64,000 nt of DNA from Calothrix sp. PCC 7103 (GCF_000331305.1 NZ_KB217483.1:1398202-1462201), one strand, 5' to 3'; positions 17,496-26,496 are shown, counted from the stretch's first letter. The notes: generated from the sequence alone by a model not told the origin. A program made the numbers and translations.

Positions 17496-18545
17496 TTAAT
17501 CAAAATCTGCGTATTGAGGAGGACTGGCGCCAACTCGCTTGGCTATTCTGGGATAATTACCCGATGGAGTTTTATCTATAATATTGGCTACATTAATTTG
17601 ATGCCACCAATCATCACCAAAGTCAAACCAATAACCAAAAACATCCTCAGTAGATAAACCTAAAGAAGCAATTTGTGTGCTAGAGGCATCATGATAGAGC
17701 TTTTTTGTAGATTTGTCACTTGGAATTGCTTGTTTCAAGCCGTATCTTCTAGCATTTGGGTCTTGCGGTTCGCGACCTCCAACTTGAAATTCGTACATAT
17801 GTTCGTCGTGGCGGTCAAATGCTTTAAAGATAATTTTATGAAGCTCTGAAAGCGTATTGCTGCCTTTAATCTCAATAGTTCGAGATACTACCGGGTTCTT
17901 AGCAACAAATTTCTCTGTAACTGGACCATCAATTAAAAATACATCCAATATATATAGTGCATCGGTGGAAGAGTCAGCTTTAGAGTTGCTATGCGATGAA
18001 ACTTGTTTGCTATCAATATCGGATGAGCGCGCGTCGGGGATATAAGGGATAAATCCCTTTGCGTGCGCTGCTTCTTGAATGTGTTGGGGAAGAGTTCTGG
18101 CATCTACAATAAATCCATCAATAGAAACCATCCAAGCTAATGGGTTGCTGTCTATTTTACTCGGCAAACACCAATTAGGATCCAAGGAGCGCATGTCTAA
18201 AATATCTCGCACCTGTTTTGATTTCGACTGTCCGGTGCTGGCACTTACACCAAACCAATTGTAGATTTCCTTGGCGCCAACATGGGGTTTTTGTGAGGTG
18301 TCAAAAAGAAAATTAACCATACCGATAGCATGGGTAATACCACAAGCCCAAACTTTCTCTTTACCGCTCACTAGGGGAGATGGTCTCTTTCGACACAACG
18401 CCGCTGCAGCAAAACGAATCATCTGAGCATATTCGTCGTTTAAATGCTGTTTAGCAAAATCGTCTGTTATCGCTACGATGGCATTAAACTTTTCCTGCAT
18501 CGTATTGGGAACGTTTTCCGATTTACTAGATGACCCCATACTCAT
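17496..18545 (-). CDS. DUF6398 plus pRiA4b ORF-3-like protein
   Basis: 349 aa with two parts. Residues ~15-135 match the DUF6398-type helical domain (F-A-A-A-A-L-C-R-K-R-P-S-P-L...W-A-C-G-I-T-H-A-I-G-M-V-N-F-L-F-D). Residues ~195-349 match the plasmid pRiA4b ORF-3-like domain: I-L-D-V-F-L-I-D-G-P, then T-L-S-E-L-H-K-I-I-F-K-A-F-D-R, then Y-E-F-Q-V-G, then Y-W-F-D-F-G-D-D-W-W-H. A Ser/Lys-rich linker joins them. Both domains are widespread on plasmids and in transposon cargo and have no established function. It converges with the first NACHT gene, 60 bp apart. Confidence 0.75.
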   Translation of the reverse strand: MSMGSSSKSENVPNTMQEKFNAIVAITDDFAKQHLNDEYAQMIRFAAAALCRKRPSPLVSGKEKVWACGITHAIGMVNFLFDTSQKPHVGAKEIYNWFGVSASTGQSKSKQVRDILDMRSLDPNWCLPSKIDSNPLAWMVSIDGFIVDARTLPQHIQEAAHAKGFIPYIPDARSSDIDSKQVSSHSNSKADSSTDALYILDVFLIDGPVTEKFVAKNPVVSRTIEIKGSNTLSELHKIIFKAFDRHDEHMYEFQVGGREPQDPNARRYGLKQAIPSDKSTKKLYHDASSTQIASLGLSTEDVFGYWFDFGDDWWHQINVANIIDKTPSGNYPRIAKRVGASPPQYADFD

Positions 18546-18662
18546 TACCCCGATGAACTAATGGTCAGCAGTAATTAGCCTACCACGACCAATAATTACC
18601 TTGACAACAGTTACTACATATAACTCCATATAATTATAAAGGCGCTTACATACCAAAACTAC

Positions 18663-18842
18663 TTATCCCAGCTGCTCCAACCACTTTCTGCTGCGCGTGC
18701 TATTATAAAAACTTTTCTGTTCCCCATACACGGCGCCTTCTCCACTTAATATCCTGAACTGCCAAGAATCTTTAGGTGTGTAAAAAAACATTAACATGTA
18801 ACCATTAATACTCGTAACTGTTTCAATAATAGTCTTACTCAT
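18663..18842 (-). CDS. Small conserved-looking hypothetical protein
   Basis: 59 aa from the ATG at 18842 (M-S-K-T-I-I-E-T-V). The chain has an aromatic-rich strand pattern (Y-M-L-M-F-F-Y), then F-R-I-L-S-G-E-G-A-V-Y-G-E and a charged C-terminal helix S-R-K-W-L-E-Q-L-G. I have no function for it. It is divergent from the 78-aa gene at 18886, with 43 bp between the starts. An upstream in-frame ATG would overlap that gene and is less likely. Confidence 0.45.
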   Translation of the reverse strand: MSKTIIETVTSINGYMLMFFYTPKDSWQFRILSGEGAVYGEQKSFYNSTRSRKWLEQLG

Positions 18843-18885
18843 GCATGGTATTTTAGAGCAAATAAGATTAGTTTTGGGGGAAACC

Positions 18886-19122
18886 ATGAAAGCTTCATTT
18901 GAGAAAAAATATCCAAATATTACTCGTTGGGTGGATGAACACGCAGGTTGGATTGAAATTGGTTATAACGATGATAGTCCTCTTACTTCCTTTATCCGCG
19001 CAATCGATTGTGGTGGAATGCTTTGGCAAGGACAAGACACTTATGAAAGTATAGATGAAGCACTACAAGATTTAAATGCAGGACTAGAAACCGTATTTGA
19101 AGAGATTTACGGCATCGGTTAA
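18886..19122 (+). CDS. Small conserved cyanobacterial hypothetical protein
   Basis: 78 aa from the ATG at 18886, chosen because GGGGGA lies 5-10 nt upstream; an earlier ATG at 18841 overlaps the divergent gene. The sequence W-V-D-E-H-A-G-W-I-E-I-G, then S-F-I-R-A-I-D-C-G-G-M-L-W-Q-G, then a C-terminal acidic helix, resembles small proteins common in cyanobacteria with no assigned role. It is followed after 22 bp by another small gene and probably shares a transcript with it. Confidence 0.6.
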   Translation: MKASFEKKYPNITRWVDEHAGWIEIGYNDDSPLTSFIRAIDCGGMLWQGQDTYESIDEALQDLNAGLETVFEEIYGIG

Positions 19123-19144
19123 TAAAATGTAGCAAACTTAATTT

Positions 19145-19420
19145 ATGTACGAAACTTTTGATGAATATAAGACCAGACTCGATGAAATTATTAGAATTGG
19201 AAAGCTTAAACCAGAGTATAAACAAGTCCTGTTAGAAATTTCTGAGCTTGCACAACAAGCTGTTAGTTTAGGATTAATTCACGGTAGTGGATGGGGAGAA
19301 GATGCGAACTGTAATATTATTGATGAATATGAGATTTTTGATAATAAAGGCAACGCTTTGTATCTGACTTTATCAGAGACACGCTCTTATCTCCAAGATT
19401 TAATATCGTCCTCGCTTTAA
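19145..19420 (+). CDS. Hypothetical protein
   Basis: 91 aa, unrecognised. An N-terminal helical half (Y-E-T-F-D-E-Y-K-T-R-L-D-E-I-I) is followed by G-S-G-W-G-E-D-A-N-C-N-I-I-D-E-Y-E-I-F-D and L-T-L-S-E-T-R-S-Y-L. No cofactor motif or membrane segment. It probably forms a two-gene unit with the preceding 78-aa gene. Confidence 0.55.
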   Translation: MYETFDEYKTRLDEIIRIGKLKPEYKQVLLEISELAQQAVSLGLIHGSGWGEDANCNIIDEYEIFDNKGNALYLTLSETRSYLQDLISSSL

Positions 19421-19541
19421 ACTATTGTAGTTAGAGGCACTTGTCGAATAATTCTCGTTTCTTCGCTCGTTGTAGTCCTAGGTCAATCAAAGAAAGCGTA
19501 AGACTTCTCGATGTAAGATGACTATTATAACACACTTGGGA

Positions 19542-20030
19542 TTACTTAAGCAGCCCCAATTCCATGCCTGCGATTAATTGTTGGGCGAGGGGATAAAATA
19601 TTTCTGCACGTTGTTTAGTCTTAAAGCTAAACCCACCATTATCAACTATTTCGCATTTAATTTCAGTTTGTCCTGGTGATTGCTGCTTTATCACAATCCT
19701 GCTAAGCTTACCAAGTTCTTTGTGCGTAAACACGTAATAAAAAGTGCTACCTTCTTGTTCCTTGCGGAAGCTAACTCCCGTGGGCATCTTCATGGGGGTT
19801 AAGACGACATTGCTTATTTCTACCATATCCATCACACCGTTCGGTCGTGCGATAAATAGTTCTACTAATGGTGGTACAACCATAACAACCACAGCTTCAT
19901 TACTAGGGTCATATTGTTGAATAACACTTGCAACTTCGCGCTTAAATTCGACGCTTGTCATCCATAATGCAACCGAACTATCAGCTTGACGTACATAAAG
20001 AAAATCTTTCCGTGGCGCCTCTAAACCCAA
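19542..20030 (-). CDS. Hypothetical protein, probably 5'-truncated by the IscB element
   Basis: The frame gives 162 aa if read from a TTG at 20030, but there is no ATG or ribosome binding site there; the first ATG is codon 24. Upstream in the same frame there are only about 14 further codons before a stop near 20075, close to the end of the iscB gene. The N-terminus may therefore have been removed when that element inserted, or the true start is the internal ATG at 19961. The chain is beta-rich (V-V-V-M-V-V-P-P-L-V-E-L-F-I-A-R-P) with a helical C-terminus; the family is unknown. Confidence 0.5.
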   Translation of the reverse strand: MGLEAPRKDFLYVRQADSSVALWMTSVEFKREVASVIQQYDPSNEAVVVMVVPPLVELFIARPNGVMDMVEISNVVLTPMKMPTGVSFRKEQEGSTFYYVFTHKELGKLSRIVIKQQSPGQTEIKCEIVDNGGFSFKTKQRAEIFYPLAQQLIAGMELGLLK

Positions 20031-20107
20031 AATAATAGAACAACATGGAATGCGGGAAACTCGGTAACTTCAGTTCTGAGAGGGAAGCGACCCAAGCGGC
20101 TTTAACG

Positions 20108-21394
20108 TTAGTAGCTGTAACCATAACCATCCTTTTTATGAATAGCTTTACAGAATTTAAAGTTAATTCCTTGTACTAAGCCTTTAGCCGTTGATATGTT
20201 AAAACTACCTGTAGACCTTACGGCTATTCTACCTGTGTAGATACCAACTTTCTTACCTGTTTTAACTTCAGCTTTAACAATATCCCCTGTTTGAAAGCCT
20301 TTAACAAACTTAAATCTTGGCACGTAACGCGAAGGAAAACCATATTTATCAGTTCCACAAGCTTGTCTACTTCCGTGTCCTGTAGCTGTTATTATTAAAG
20401 GCTTTATTCCTTTAATTATTAACTTAGGAGTTGACACTCCAACACAAGCTGCATCTAGCCAGTGAGTTTTTTCTAGTTGTTGTTGGTTACGGTTAAATTT
20501 AGTTAAACCTCCTGAGCCTGTTTCAACAGGTAAGCCAGTTTTCTTTAGCGCTTCTAATAAAGCAAATCTGGTTGTGTTAACCGCAGCAGCATCCGCTAAA
20601 GGTTGCTTCACTTGCTTAAGAATTTTCGCGAGAACATCAGGCTTTTTCTTGAGAAATTCTTTAATATCCTTAGTCCCTTTTTTAATATTGCATTTTTCGC
20701 AACTCAAAGTAAGATTAGTAATCGAATTACTACCACCTTTAGCTCTCGGTTTAATATGTTCGATTTGTAATGGGATATCCTTAGCTCCACAATAAGCGCA
20801 TTGCCTGTTCCATTTCTCTAATAAATATTCCCTAGTTTCGTAGCCTGCAAGTGTTCCTTGCTGATATTCTTTTCCTTCTATGTCTGGGTTACGCATTAGC
20901 TGCATGTCAAATCGAACTAACTCTAGGCTTATTGCTTGAATAGGTGCAAATTTTCGATATCTTTCTACCCAAGTAATAATATTATCAATACGGCTTTGCA
21001 AGCTTGGAGCTAACAAGCCTTTCGAGCGCTTCCTGTTTAAAAAGCGTGGTTTTCTGTAACGTGTTTTTCTATTTCTACGACTTCTGCGAAGCTGTTTTCT
21101 TGATGTAAGCGCGTCTCGAATTGCAAAGCCTCTGTGCTTTAATTCGGATGCAAATGTAACCTCACCAGTTGTATCGTTAATTATCGATATTCCGGTTTGT
21201 TTCGCACCAGGGTCTATTTTAATTCTTAATGGTTTTACAGTTGTTTCTGGTGTAGCAGCGCTCTTAAGGATTATGGTGAAAGGAAAACGCCGAAATATTG
21301 CTGCTTTTCCGTTCTTTAAAAATTGTCGAGCTTGAGCAGGGTGTATTGGATTAAGCGGTTTTTTGTTAGTGTCAATTACGAATATTTTGGACAT
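20108..21394 (-). CDS. iscB: IscB RNA-guided nuclease
   Basis: 428 aa from the ATG at 21394, which has GGAGGG just upstream. The IscB architecture is complete. An N-terminal PLMP-like segment (residues 1-50) leads to RuvC-I K-I-D-P-G-A-K-Q-T-G-I (D61). An Arg-rich bridge helix (~97-123) is followed by RuvC-II S-L-E-L-V (E158). The HNH domain has C-A-Y-C (C199, C202), I-E-H-I-K-P (H213) and C-E-K-C (C232, C235). RuvC-III is H-W-L-D-A-A (H311, D314). A C-terminal ~110-residue beta-rich domain would bind RNA and target-adjacent motif. All catalytic residues are intact. IscB proteins nick or cut DNA guided by an omega RNA encoded just upstream of the gene; a structured candidate is present at 21407-21560. 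No TnpA partner is seen. Confidence 0.93.
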   Translation of the reverse strand: MSKIFVIDTNKKPLNPIHPAQARQFLKNGKAAIFRRFPFTIILKSAATPETTVKPLRIKIDPGAKQTGISIINDTTGEVTFASELKHRGFAIRDALTSRKQLRRSRRNRKTRYRKPRFLNRKRSKGLLAPSLQSRIDNIITWVERYRKFAPIQAISLELVRFDMQLMRNPDIEGKEYQQGTLAGYETREYLLEKWNRQCAYCGAKDIPLQIEHIKPRAKGGSNSITNLTLSCEKCNIKKGTKDIKEFLKKKPDVLAKILKQVKQPLADAAAVNTTRFALLEALKKTGLPVETGSGGLTKFNRNQQQLEKTHWLDAACVGVSTPKLIIKGIKPLIITATGHGSRQACGTDKYGFPSRYVPRFKFVKGFQTGDIVKAEVKTGKKVGIYTGRIAVRSTGSFNISTAKGLVQGINFKFCKAIHKKDGYGYSY

Positions 21395-21406
21395 ATGTCC
21401 CTCCAT

Positions 21407-21560
21407 TTCTGGGTAATGTGAGCTTAGACAATGTTAAAGGTCGGTACTATCCTACAAGCACTGGCTTAACCCATACACCTGTTTAACTTGTAAGTTCTAG
21501 AGCAAGAGACTAGCTTCGCATCTCCTGGTAGGTACTTTAACGCCAGCCCTTTCAACGCGA
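21407..21560 (-). ncRNA. Candidate omega RNA (HEARO-type) upstream of iscB
   Basis: The sequence directly 5' of iscB has complementary arms as expected for an omega RNA. GTTAAAG and CTTTAAC (plus-strand 21433-21439 and 21535-21541) close a ~110-nt domain. CCTACAAG (21451-21458) pairs with CTTGTAAG (21487-21494) with one G-T pair. CTGGC (21461-21465) pairs with GCCAG (21542-21546), which would make a pseudoknot-like core. On the coding strand the guide would lie at the 5' end, near 21545-21562. Boundaries are approximate and no structure calculation was run. Confidence 0.65.
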
Positions 21561-21562
21561 AC
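21542..21562 (-). repeat. 21-nt repeat, copy A (5' side of omega RNA)
   Basis: On the minus strand this reads GTTCGCGTTGAAAG, then GGCTGGC. The same 21 nt occur on the plus strand at 23412-23432, and a version with one mismatch over 20 nt at 58887-58906. Sequence on both sides differs among the copies. Here it abuts the candidate omega RNA. Confidence 0.85.
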
Positions 21563-21581
21563 TAACGAACTAGTGCAGTAA

Positions 21582-21609
21582 GGCAGATGGCAGAGGGCAG
21601 AAGGCAGAA
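21582..21609. repeat. Heptamer STRR (GGCAGAN)4
   Basis: Four tandem heptamers, GGCAGAT, GGCAGAG, GGCAGAA and GGCAGAA, form a short tandemly repeated repetitive sequence of the kind common in heterocyst-forming cyanobacteria. It lies about 20 bp beyond the omega RNA edge. Confidence 0.85.
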
Positions 21610-21939
21610 GGGAAAAGCCTTATTAAACATACGCTTTTTTTACTCTTTCAACTATGCTACTATTTTAGCCAAGCTGCACTAGGAACATAAGTATTAAAAG
21701 TTTAAGTTATTGGTTGCTCAAAAATCAGATATTTTTTATAGAATATTAAATATATGAACTCTCAAAGTGGTAATTTTTTTATTTACACATCTTATCAAAT
21801 ACAATTTTATTCATAACTTTTTTTTAGATAAAAACATCATATCTAATAAATAGTTGACAATAAAAATAACCATCTTGTTAGAGATGTTATGTTCAACAAG
21901 CAGTTAATAAAAATATACTTCCTGCTATAACTAACTTCG
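21610..21939. other. AT-rich gap downstream of the IS4 transposase
   Basis: About 330 bp of AT-rich DNA between the STRR and the transposase stop codon. It should contain one end of the IS4 element, but I could not match a terminal inverted repeat to the other side. Nothing else is visible. Confidence 0.4.
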
Positions 21940-23307
21940 TTATTTATTTTTTTGATGGGCTTCTAAAAGTCGCGCGGTAGAGACATGGCGATGATTTCTA
22001 TTAACAATTAAAGGTTCTTTCTTTTTCTTCTTACCTCTCGTTGCTTTCAAAAAACGTTTCAAATTTACACCAACTGCAAGTCGTTGTAGAAGTTCTGCTA
22101 TTTGGTCAAGAGAATATGTACCAAACACTTCCCATTGTGGTGCTGGTATAGCAATCATCATCCCTCTATATATTCCCTGGATTTCATCAACCAAGTAAAA
22201 ATCTGACAAACCAACTTCTATTTTATTAACTCCGTGTACACTTCCCAAGGCGCCACGTAAAGTTGCAAGTATATTGTATGCCACTAAGACAAAAGTGAAT
22301 GAAAACAAGGCAGCTTTCGGATAAGCCAAAGTTTGAATTTCGCCGTTAAAATTTTCAGTTACAGTTTGAAAAAGCGTTTCTATTTTCCACCGATTACGGT
22401 ATATTTCAGCAACTTCAACCGCGCTTACTTCGCTACTTGGTATGTTAGTAAAAATTGCTATTTCCCATTCTTTATCTCGCGTTGGCACATTTAGCTTCAC
22501 CACAACCCGTCTGAGTTGTAGGATTTCTCCTTCATATGATATTTCTATTTTCTGCTCGAATACTTTTCCTGTTTCAGTGTCTCCTGAATACTTTAATTCA
22601 CTTAATTCTTTAAATCCTAATGACCCATGTTGACGAATTACAAAAAATGCTTCCTTTAATATTATTGTATATAAAAATTTAGCTGTACAAAAGTTACGGT
22701 CTCCACACCAAACTTCTTTTGGTTTCACTACATATAGTATTTGATCAAATGACGCGCGCTCTTGAGCGTGACCGTCCTCAACTAATAAAATATCTGTTAC
22801 TAATTTTGATGGTTGGTCTAATATTGCTATTGCCTTACCTGGTAACGAAGAAGCTGCATAAGCACGAATCGCATCAAGTCTGTGGTCTGTTGCTGCAAGG
22901 CAAGTTCCATCTACGAATTTTAGTTTATACCCTGGTAATAAATCTGGTTGTTCTCCACCCATTGCTTGAATTAAATACATTAAATCGCTTGCTGTTTCTC
23001 TTAACAATGCTTGACTTACATTCAACTCAATTCCAGAGAGCTTGTTATATAATGCTGTTGTACTTACAATTTTTTCTATTGCTTTTGCTCTATAAGCAGC
23101 ATGAACTGACTTATGAATTCCACACACAACCAAACTCATTAGATCGACTTGACTTGAAAACAATAAATCTTGCTGATATTGAACAGTCGCATTTACCTCA
23201 AATATTTTATCCAAGCGTTCTGGCATAAAAATACGCTCCATTAATACTCGTGCCATCACACTTATGGGACTTTCTTCTACAAATTGCTCAAAGACAGTAG
23301 ATAACAT
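21940..23307 (-). mobile_element. IS4-family transposase gene (full-length)
   Basis: 455 aa, apparently intact. DDE residues are visible in F-V-D-G-T-C-L (first Asp), W-C-G-D-R-N-F (second Asp) and Y-R-N-R-W-K-I-E-T-L-F, the Y-x2-R-x3-E-x6-K signature of the IS4 family that contains the catalytic Glu. The C-terminus is Lys-rich (G-K-K-K-K-K). Such enzymes move the element by cut-and-paste. Terminal inverted repeats were not found by eye, so element boundaries are undefined and only the gene is listed. It lies between iscB and a small HNH nuclease gene. Confidence 0.85.
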
Positions 23308-23411
23308 GAGAGATGCACCACTTCGGTTGATACTGTCAAGAATACCTTGAAGTCGCCCTTAATAATCAATACCAGGAGCGGCTTACAGGCGCCGCCGAGC
23401 GTAGTGCTTAT

Positions 23412-23432
23412 GTTCGCGTTGAAAGGGCTGGC
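23412..23432 (+). repeat. 21-nt repeat, copy B (before HNH gene)
   Basis: Identical over 21 nt to copy A beside the omega RNA. It ends 11 nt before the TTG start of the HNH gene. The base after the shared CTGGC is A here and G in the omega RNA locus. Confidence 0.85.
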
Positions 23433-23443
23433 ATCCTTTATCC

Positions 23444-23842
23444 TTGCCAAAGGAAGTGTTCAATCGCGCTCCTTCCCCAAAGCAACGGATGAGGGTTATG
23501 CAAAGAGATGATTTTCGATGCCGCGTTTGTGGGCGCAGGGCGGCTGATTATGTTGATGTTGAGTTGCATATTCACCATATTCGACTATGGGCGCAGGGCG
23601 GGTTAACGCAAGATGAGAATCTCATCACCCTTTGCCATACTTGTCATAAAGGACTAGATCCGCACTACAATCCAAAGCTGTTCGATTTGATTTCATCAAC
23701 AAGGACAGAAAACAATTCAGAACAGTCATCGGAACAGTATTGGCAAGGTGTTCAGCAGTACCACAAAGCAATGACAAAAATGCTATCTGGGGGGATAAGT
23801 GTTGTTAATAAGAAATCTAAAAAACGCAAGAAAGCGAAGTAA
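23444..23842 (+). CDS. HNH endonuclease
   Basis: 132 aa. The HNH fold is clear: R-D-D-F-R-C-R-V-C-G (first zinc Cys pair), then E-L-H-I-H-H-I-R-L-W-A-Q-G-G (catalytic His), then N-L-I-T-L-C-H-T-C-H (Asn and second Cys pair). A Lys-rich tail follows. It starts with TTG because the frame opens only after a TGA about 25 nt earlier and no ATG precedes the conserved part. Stand-alone proteins of this subfamily are common in cyanobacteria; their targets are unknown. It sits next to an exact 21-nt repeat of the IscB locus, which may be coincidence or a target relation. Confidence 0.8.
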   Translation: MPKEVFNRAPSPKQRMRVMQRDDFRCRVCGRRAADYVDVELHIHHIRLWAQGGLTQDENLITLCHTCHKGLDPHYNPKLFDLISSTRTENNSEQSSEQYWQGVQQYHKAMTKMLSGGISVVNKKSKKRKKAK

Positions 23843-24271
23843 TGTGGCTACGATGTGCGCCTAACAATCCCGTTGCACACCGACCGTATCAAGTTTCTAC
23901 GCTGAGTTCAAGGGGTTACCTGCGGCGGGTGATTGGAACCGTTAAGATAATTCCAACCCTTCCTCAAAGATACAAGAAAATAAAAAGCAAATATTTTCTA
24001 CACAGTTACCAATGCGCGGACGCATTCATCCCGAAACGTGCTTGCTTTAGCAGTTCTTAAATTTGGCGAAAGTATTAAGATAAATCCTGGGAATAGTAAG
24101 TGCGCTCTCTAGATTACCGCACTGACAAAATTTATTCTGCTTGATTATAGAGGTGCCTTGAATTAATCGTTGAGAGTTTTCTTATTGAACGGCGCCAAGG
24201 TGGAAGAATTATAAATGACCACGGGCGCCGTATCTTCTACTTGAAAAACGCATTGACAAACACTTATAATT
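23843..24271. other. Gap between HNH and EAD1 genes
   Basis: About 430 bp with two GGCGCC sites (near 24191 and 24225). A frame of 72 codons directly after the HNH stop has no ribosome binding site or protein-like composition and is not called. A segment near 23862-23890 resembles half of an integron attC site, but no matching second arm was found. Confidence 0.4.
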
Positions 24272-25057
24272 ATGAATTTATCTGGTCAGAATCGCAAACA
24301 ACTACGTGATGCCTTATTGGATGCCTTTCCCACCAAATCATCATTAGAGCAAATGTTATCACTTGAATTAGAGAAAAAGTTAGATACAATTGCTCTCGGC
24401 AATAACTTAGCAGATATTGCCTTCAATTTAATTCAAACATCTGAGGCTGAAGGATGGATTGAAAATTTAATTTTTGGTGCGTGTGAGTCGAACCCAAAAA
24501 ACGCAAAATTGCAAGCAATTGCTCAAGAATTTAATAAAATAGAAAATCGGGTAAACAATTCAATAAATCAGGGCATCGTGAATACAGCGAAAGAAATTTT
24601 CGATTGTGTTAATTTATCTCTTAGAGAAAATCAGCAGGTAATAATTCCCTTTATTCAAAATCAATCAAAGCGTGAGGAAGTTATGAGTAAAGTTGAATAT
24701 CTCTTTCATGGTCAAAAAGAGCGAGGAAATTTTGGCAGATGGCAAGCTATTTTTAAACAAGCTATTTTTGAAACAGAAGAAAATCCTCAACTTCAAGGTG
24801 CTATTAACCAACTTCTTGAAATTCTACAACAATTTCATCAATCATTTTACTCTTATTATAGGTATAAAGCCGAAAACCCTGAAAAATATCTAACTGATAA
24901 ATATGATAAACATTTCGTCGCTTATGCTTTGAACAAAGAAAAATCTGGATTTACAGATGAGGAAGTTGTTAGGATAGCGGAGGAGTATCTTGAATATCTA
25001 CGAGATTTAGTTGAAAAAATGGGGAGTATTACTGGTAGATTAGAAATAATGCTTTAA
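24272..25057 (+). CDS. Protein with N-terminal effector-associated domain 1 (EAD1)
   Basis: 261 aa. Residues ~3-90 match EAD1: L-S-G-Q-N-R-K-Q-L-R-D-A-L-L-D-A-F-P, then S-S-L-E-Q-M-L, then I-A-L-G-N-N-L-A-D-I-A-F-N-L-I and W-I-E-N-L-I. EADs are small helical adaptor domains that recruit effectors to NTPase sensors through self-association in bacterial conflict systems. Residues ~95-261 are helical, Gln/Glu-rich and unrecognised. No second EAD1 protein is present in this window, so its partner is elsewhere. No Shine-Dalgarno is visible at the ATG. Confidence 0.75.
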   Translation: MNLSGQNRKQLRDALLDAFPTKSSLEQMLSLELEKKLDTIALGNNLADIAFNLIQTSEAEGWIENLIFGACESNPKNAKLQAIAQEFNKIENRVNNSINQGIVNTAKEIFDCVNLSLRENQQVIIPFIQNQSKREEVMSKVEYLFHGQKERGNFGRWQAIFKQAIFETEENPQLQGAINQLLEILQQFHQSFYSYYRYKAENPEKYLTDKYDKHFVAYALNKEKSGFTDEEVVRIAEEYLEYLRDLVEKMGSITGRLEIML

Positions 25058-25927
25058 TCTGAACTTCCCCGCTAGCAAAAAGACCTAACTGTTATCCAGA
25101 GCGACTTTCAACGTTTTTTGATTCGCCCTTACTGGGTACAAATTGTCAAAGGGTCGTGCGTTCGCACAGCGTGTCGCCTTGCGGCGCCGAGATAAAGCGA
25201 CCATTCCTGATACCAAACCAATACTTACTAAACTAGTTGGCTCAGGAGTGCTTTTTGCTACTGCACCAACGACTTTGAAATCAGGACCGTTGAATGAAGC
25301 TTGGGATGTTAACTGAATTTTGATTATTTGTTATTTTGTCTTTTTTTGGCAGTGATGTAGCCGATAGCAATAAAGATGAAATTATCATAATTGTAAATAA
25401 TAAAAATTTCATATATGACAAATTTAATTTTTGTTTATAAAGCATAATTTAACTTAACTAAGTGCTGAAATCAAGATAATCGTAAGCATGAGTCCCTAAA
25501 ACTACAAAGATACTTACTTTGGCTTCCGTTTGCCTGTAGCATGGGGTGAAATACATTACTATATGAGGCTTTTTATTGAGTATCTTATATATTAATGCTA
25601 TTTTTAACCGCATTGCATTTTGAAACGCAAATCATATCTGCTATTTTTATTTCTGTGCCAAATTTAAAACTTTTGTACTGAGTATAAATATCCTAATAAT
25701 TACCATGAAAGAGAATTGGTGCAAGTGAGTCACTAGCCGCTCGGTTAGCTAATGAGATTGAAAATTATACTGTGTATATAAAATAACCCGTAATCAATAT
25801 ATTTGTAGTTTTGCACTACGAGTAGGGCTTCTTCGCTAGAACGTTTTATTAGTCGTTTAGGAGAGCGAAAAAGTTGTTGCTTGAAACGAGAAACTACGGG
25901 TTCGCACAGGCATTTTGTTTTAAAATT
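25058..25927. other. Long gap with possible gene relic
   Basis: About 870 bp without a convincing gene. A short open run near 25225-25316 (I-L-T-K-L-V-G-S-G-V-L-F-A-T-A-P) could be a remnant of a coding region. A GC-rich patch near 25155-25190 (GTGCGTTCGCACAGCG) resembles cyanobacterial palindromic repeats. The rest is AT-rich. Confidence 0.35.
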
Positions 25928-25952
25928 ATTGATATCAATCTCGGATATCAAT
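25928..25952. promoter_or_regulatory. Operator-like inverted repeat directly before a start codon
   Basis: ATTGATATC (25928-25936) and GATATCAAT (25944-25952) form a perfect 9-bp inverted repeat with a 7-nt spacer. It ends immediately before the ATG at 25953. Its position would let a bound protein, perhaps the product itself, block translation initiation or transcription. Confidence 0.55.
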
Positions 25953-26492
25953 ATGTCCAAACCCAAAAGCAGTAAGCAATCTGAGCTACCCAAATCTCGT
26001 ATGATTAGGGTTCCCACGCCTTTGATTGAAGCTTTTCAGAAATTATCGTGGCTGCACAGAGAAGGGCACACAACCCTTATTTTAGAAACATTACAGGAAC
26101 TGATATCAAGTATTGATAGCAGTAGTAAAATTGAGTTTGAGGCTGATAGCAGCAGTAAAATTAAACAATTGGAAGAGAAAATCATCAGGCTGGAAACCCA
26201 AGTTACCGACATGAAAGAAAGGATGGGACAATTTGAAATTGCGCTAATGTCAAGAGGTAGTGGGGGTAGCAAGCGCTCATCAGGATACCAGGTTGGAAGT
26301 CCACCCCAGCTAGATAAAATGGAAGAGGCAAATCTTGCGCGGCGCCTGGGTATCGATGTTAAAACACTGATTAATGTTCGAGAAACCAACAGTTCTGATG
26401 ACTTGAGAAGATATTGTAGTGGACGTGACCCAATGCAGCTAGGGTGGAGGTACAATTCTGAGGATGGATTGTATTACCCAATTCGTCAATAA
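25953..26492 (+). CDS. Plasmid-type protein with RHH-like N-terminus and coiled coil
   Basis: 179 aa from the ATG at 25953; an upstream in-frame ATG at 25881 would read through the operator-like repeat. Residues ~15-50 (R-M-I-R-V-P-T-P-L-I-E-A-F-Q-K-L...T-T-L-I-L-E-T-L-Q-E-L-I) fit a ribbon-helix-helix or short DNA-binding unit. Residues ~63-95 are a coiled coil (K-Q-L-E-E-K-I-I-R-L-E-T-Q-V). A Gly/Ser linker leads to a C-terminal domain beginning A-N-L-A-R-R-L-G-I-D and ending W-R-Y-N-S-E-D-G-L-Y-Y-P. This is a plausible plasmid regulator or partition accessory; the family is not identified. Confidence 0.55.
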   Translation: MSKPKSSKQSELPKSRMIRVPTPLIEAFQKLSWLHREGHTTLILETLQELISSIDSSSKIEFEADSSSKIKQLEEKIIRLETQVTDMKERMGQFEIALMSRGSGGSKRSSGYQVGSPPQLDKMEEANLARRLGIDVKTLINVRETNSSDDLRRYCSGRDPMQLGWRYNSEDGLYYPIRQ

Positions 26493-26496
26493 AAAT

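Noticed and set aside
22719..23228. 169-codon plus-strand frame rich in Leu
   Set aside because: Antisense to the IS4 transposase, which has intact DDE and YREK motifs; hydrophobicity comes from the codon pattern of the opposite strand.
23862..23890. attC-like sequence (GCGCCTAACAATCCCGTTGC)
   Set aside because: It resembles one arm of an integron attC site, but no complementary GTTAGGC arm lies within 150 bp and no integron integrase is present.
23842..24060. 72-codon frame directly after the HNH gene
   Set aside because: Composition is not protein-like, there is no Shine-Dalgarno and no recognisable motif.
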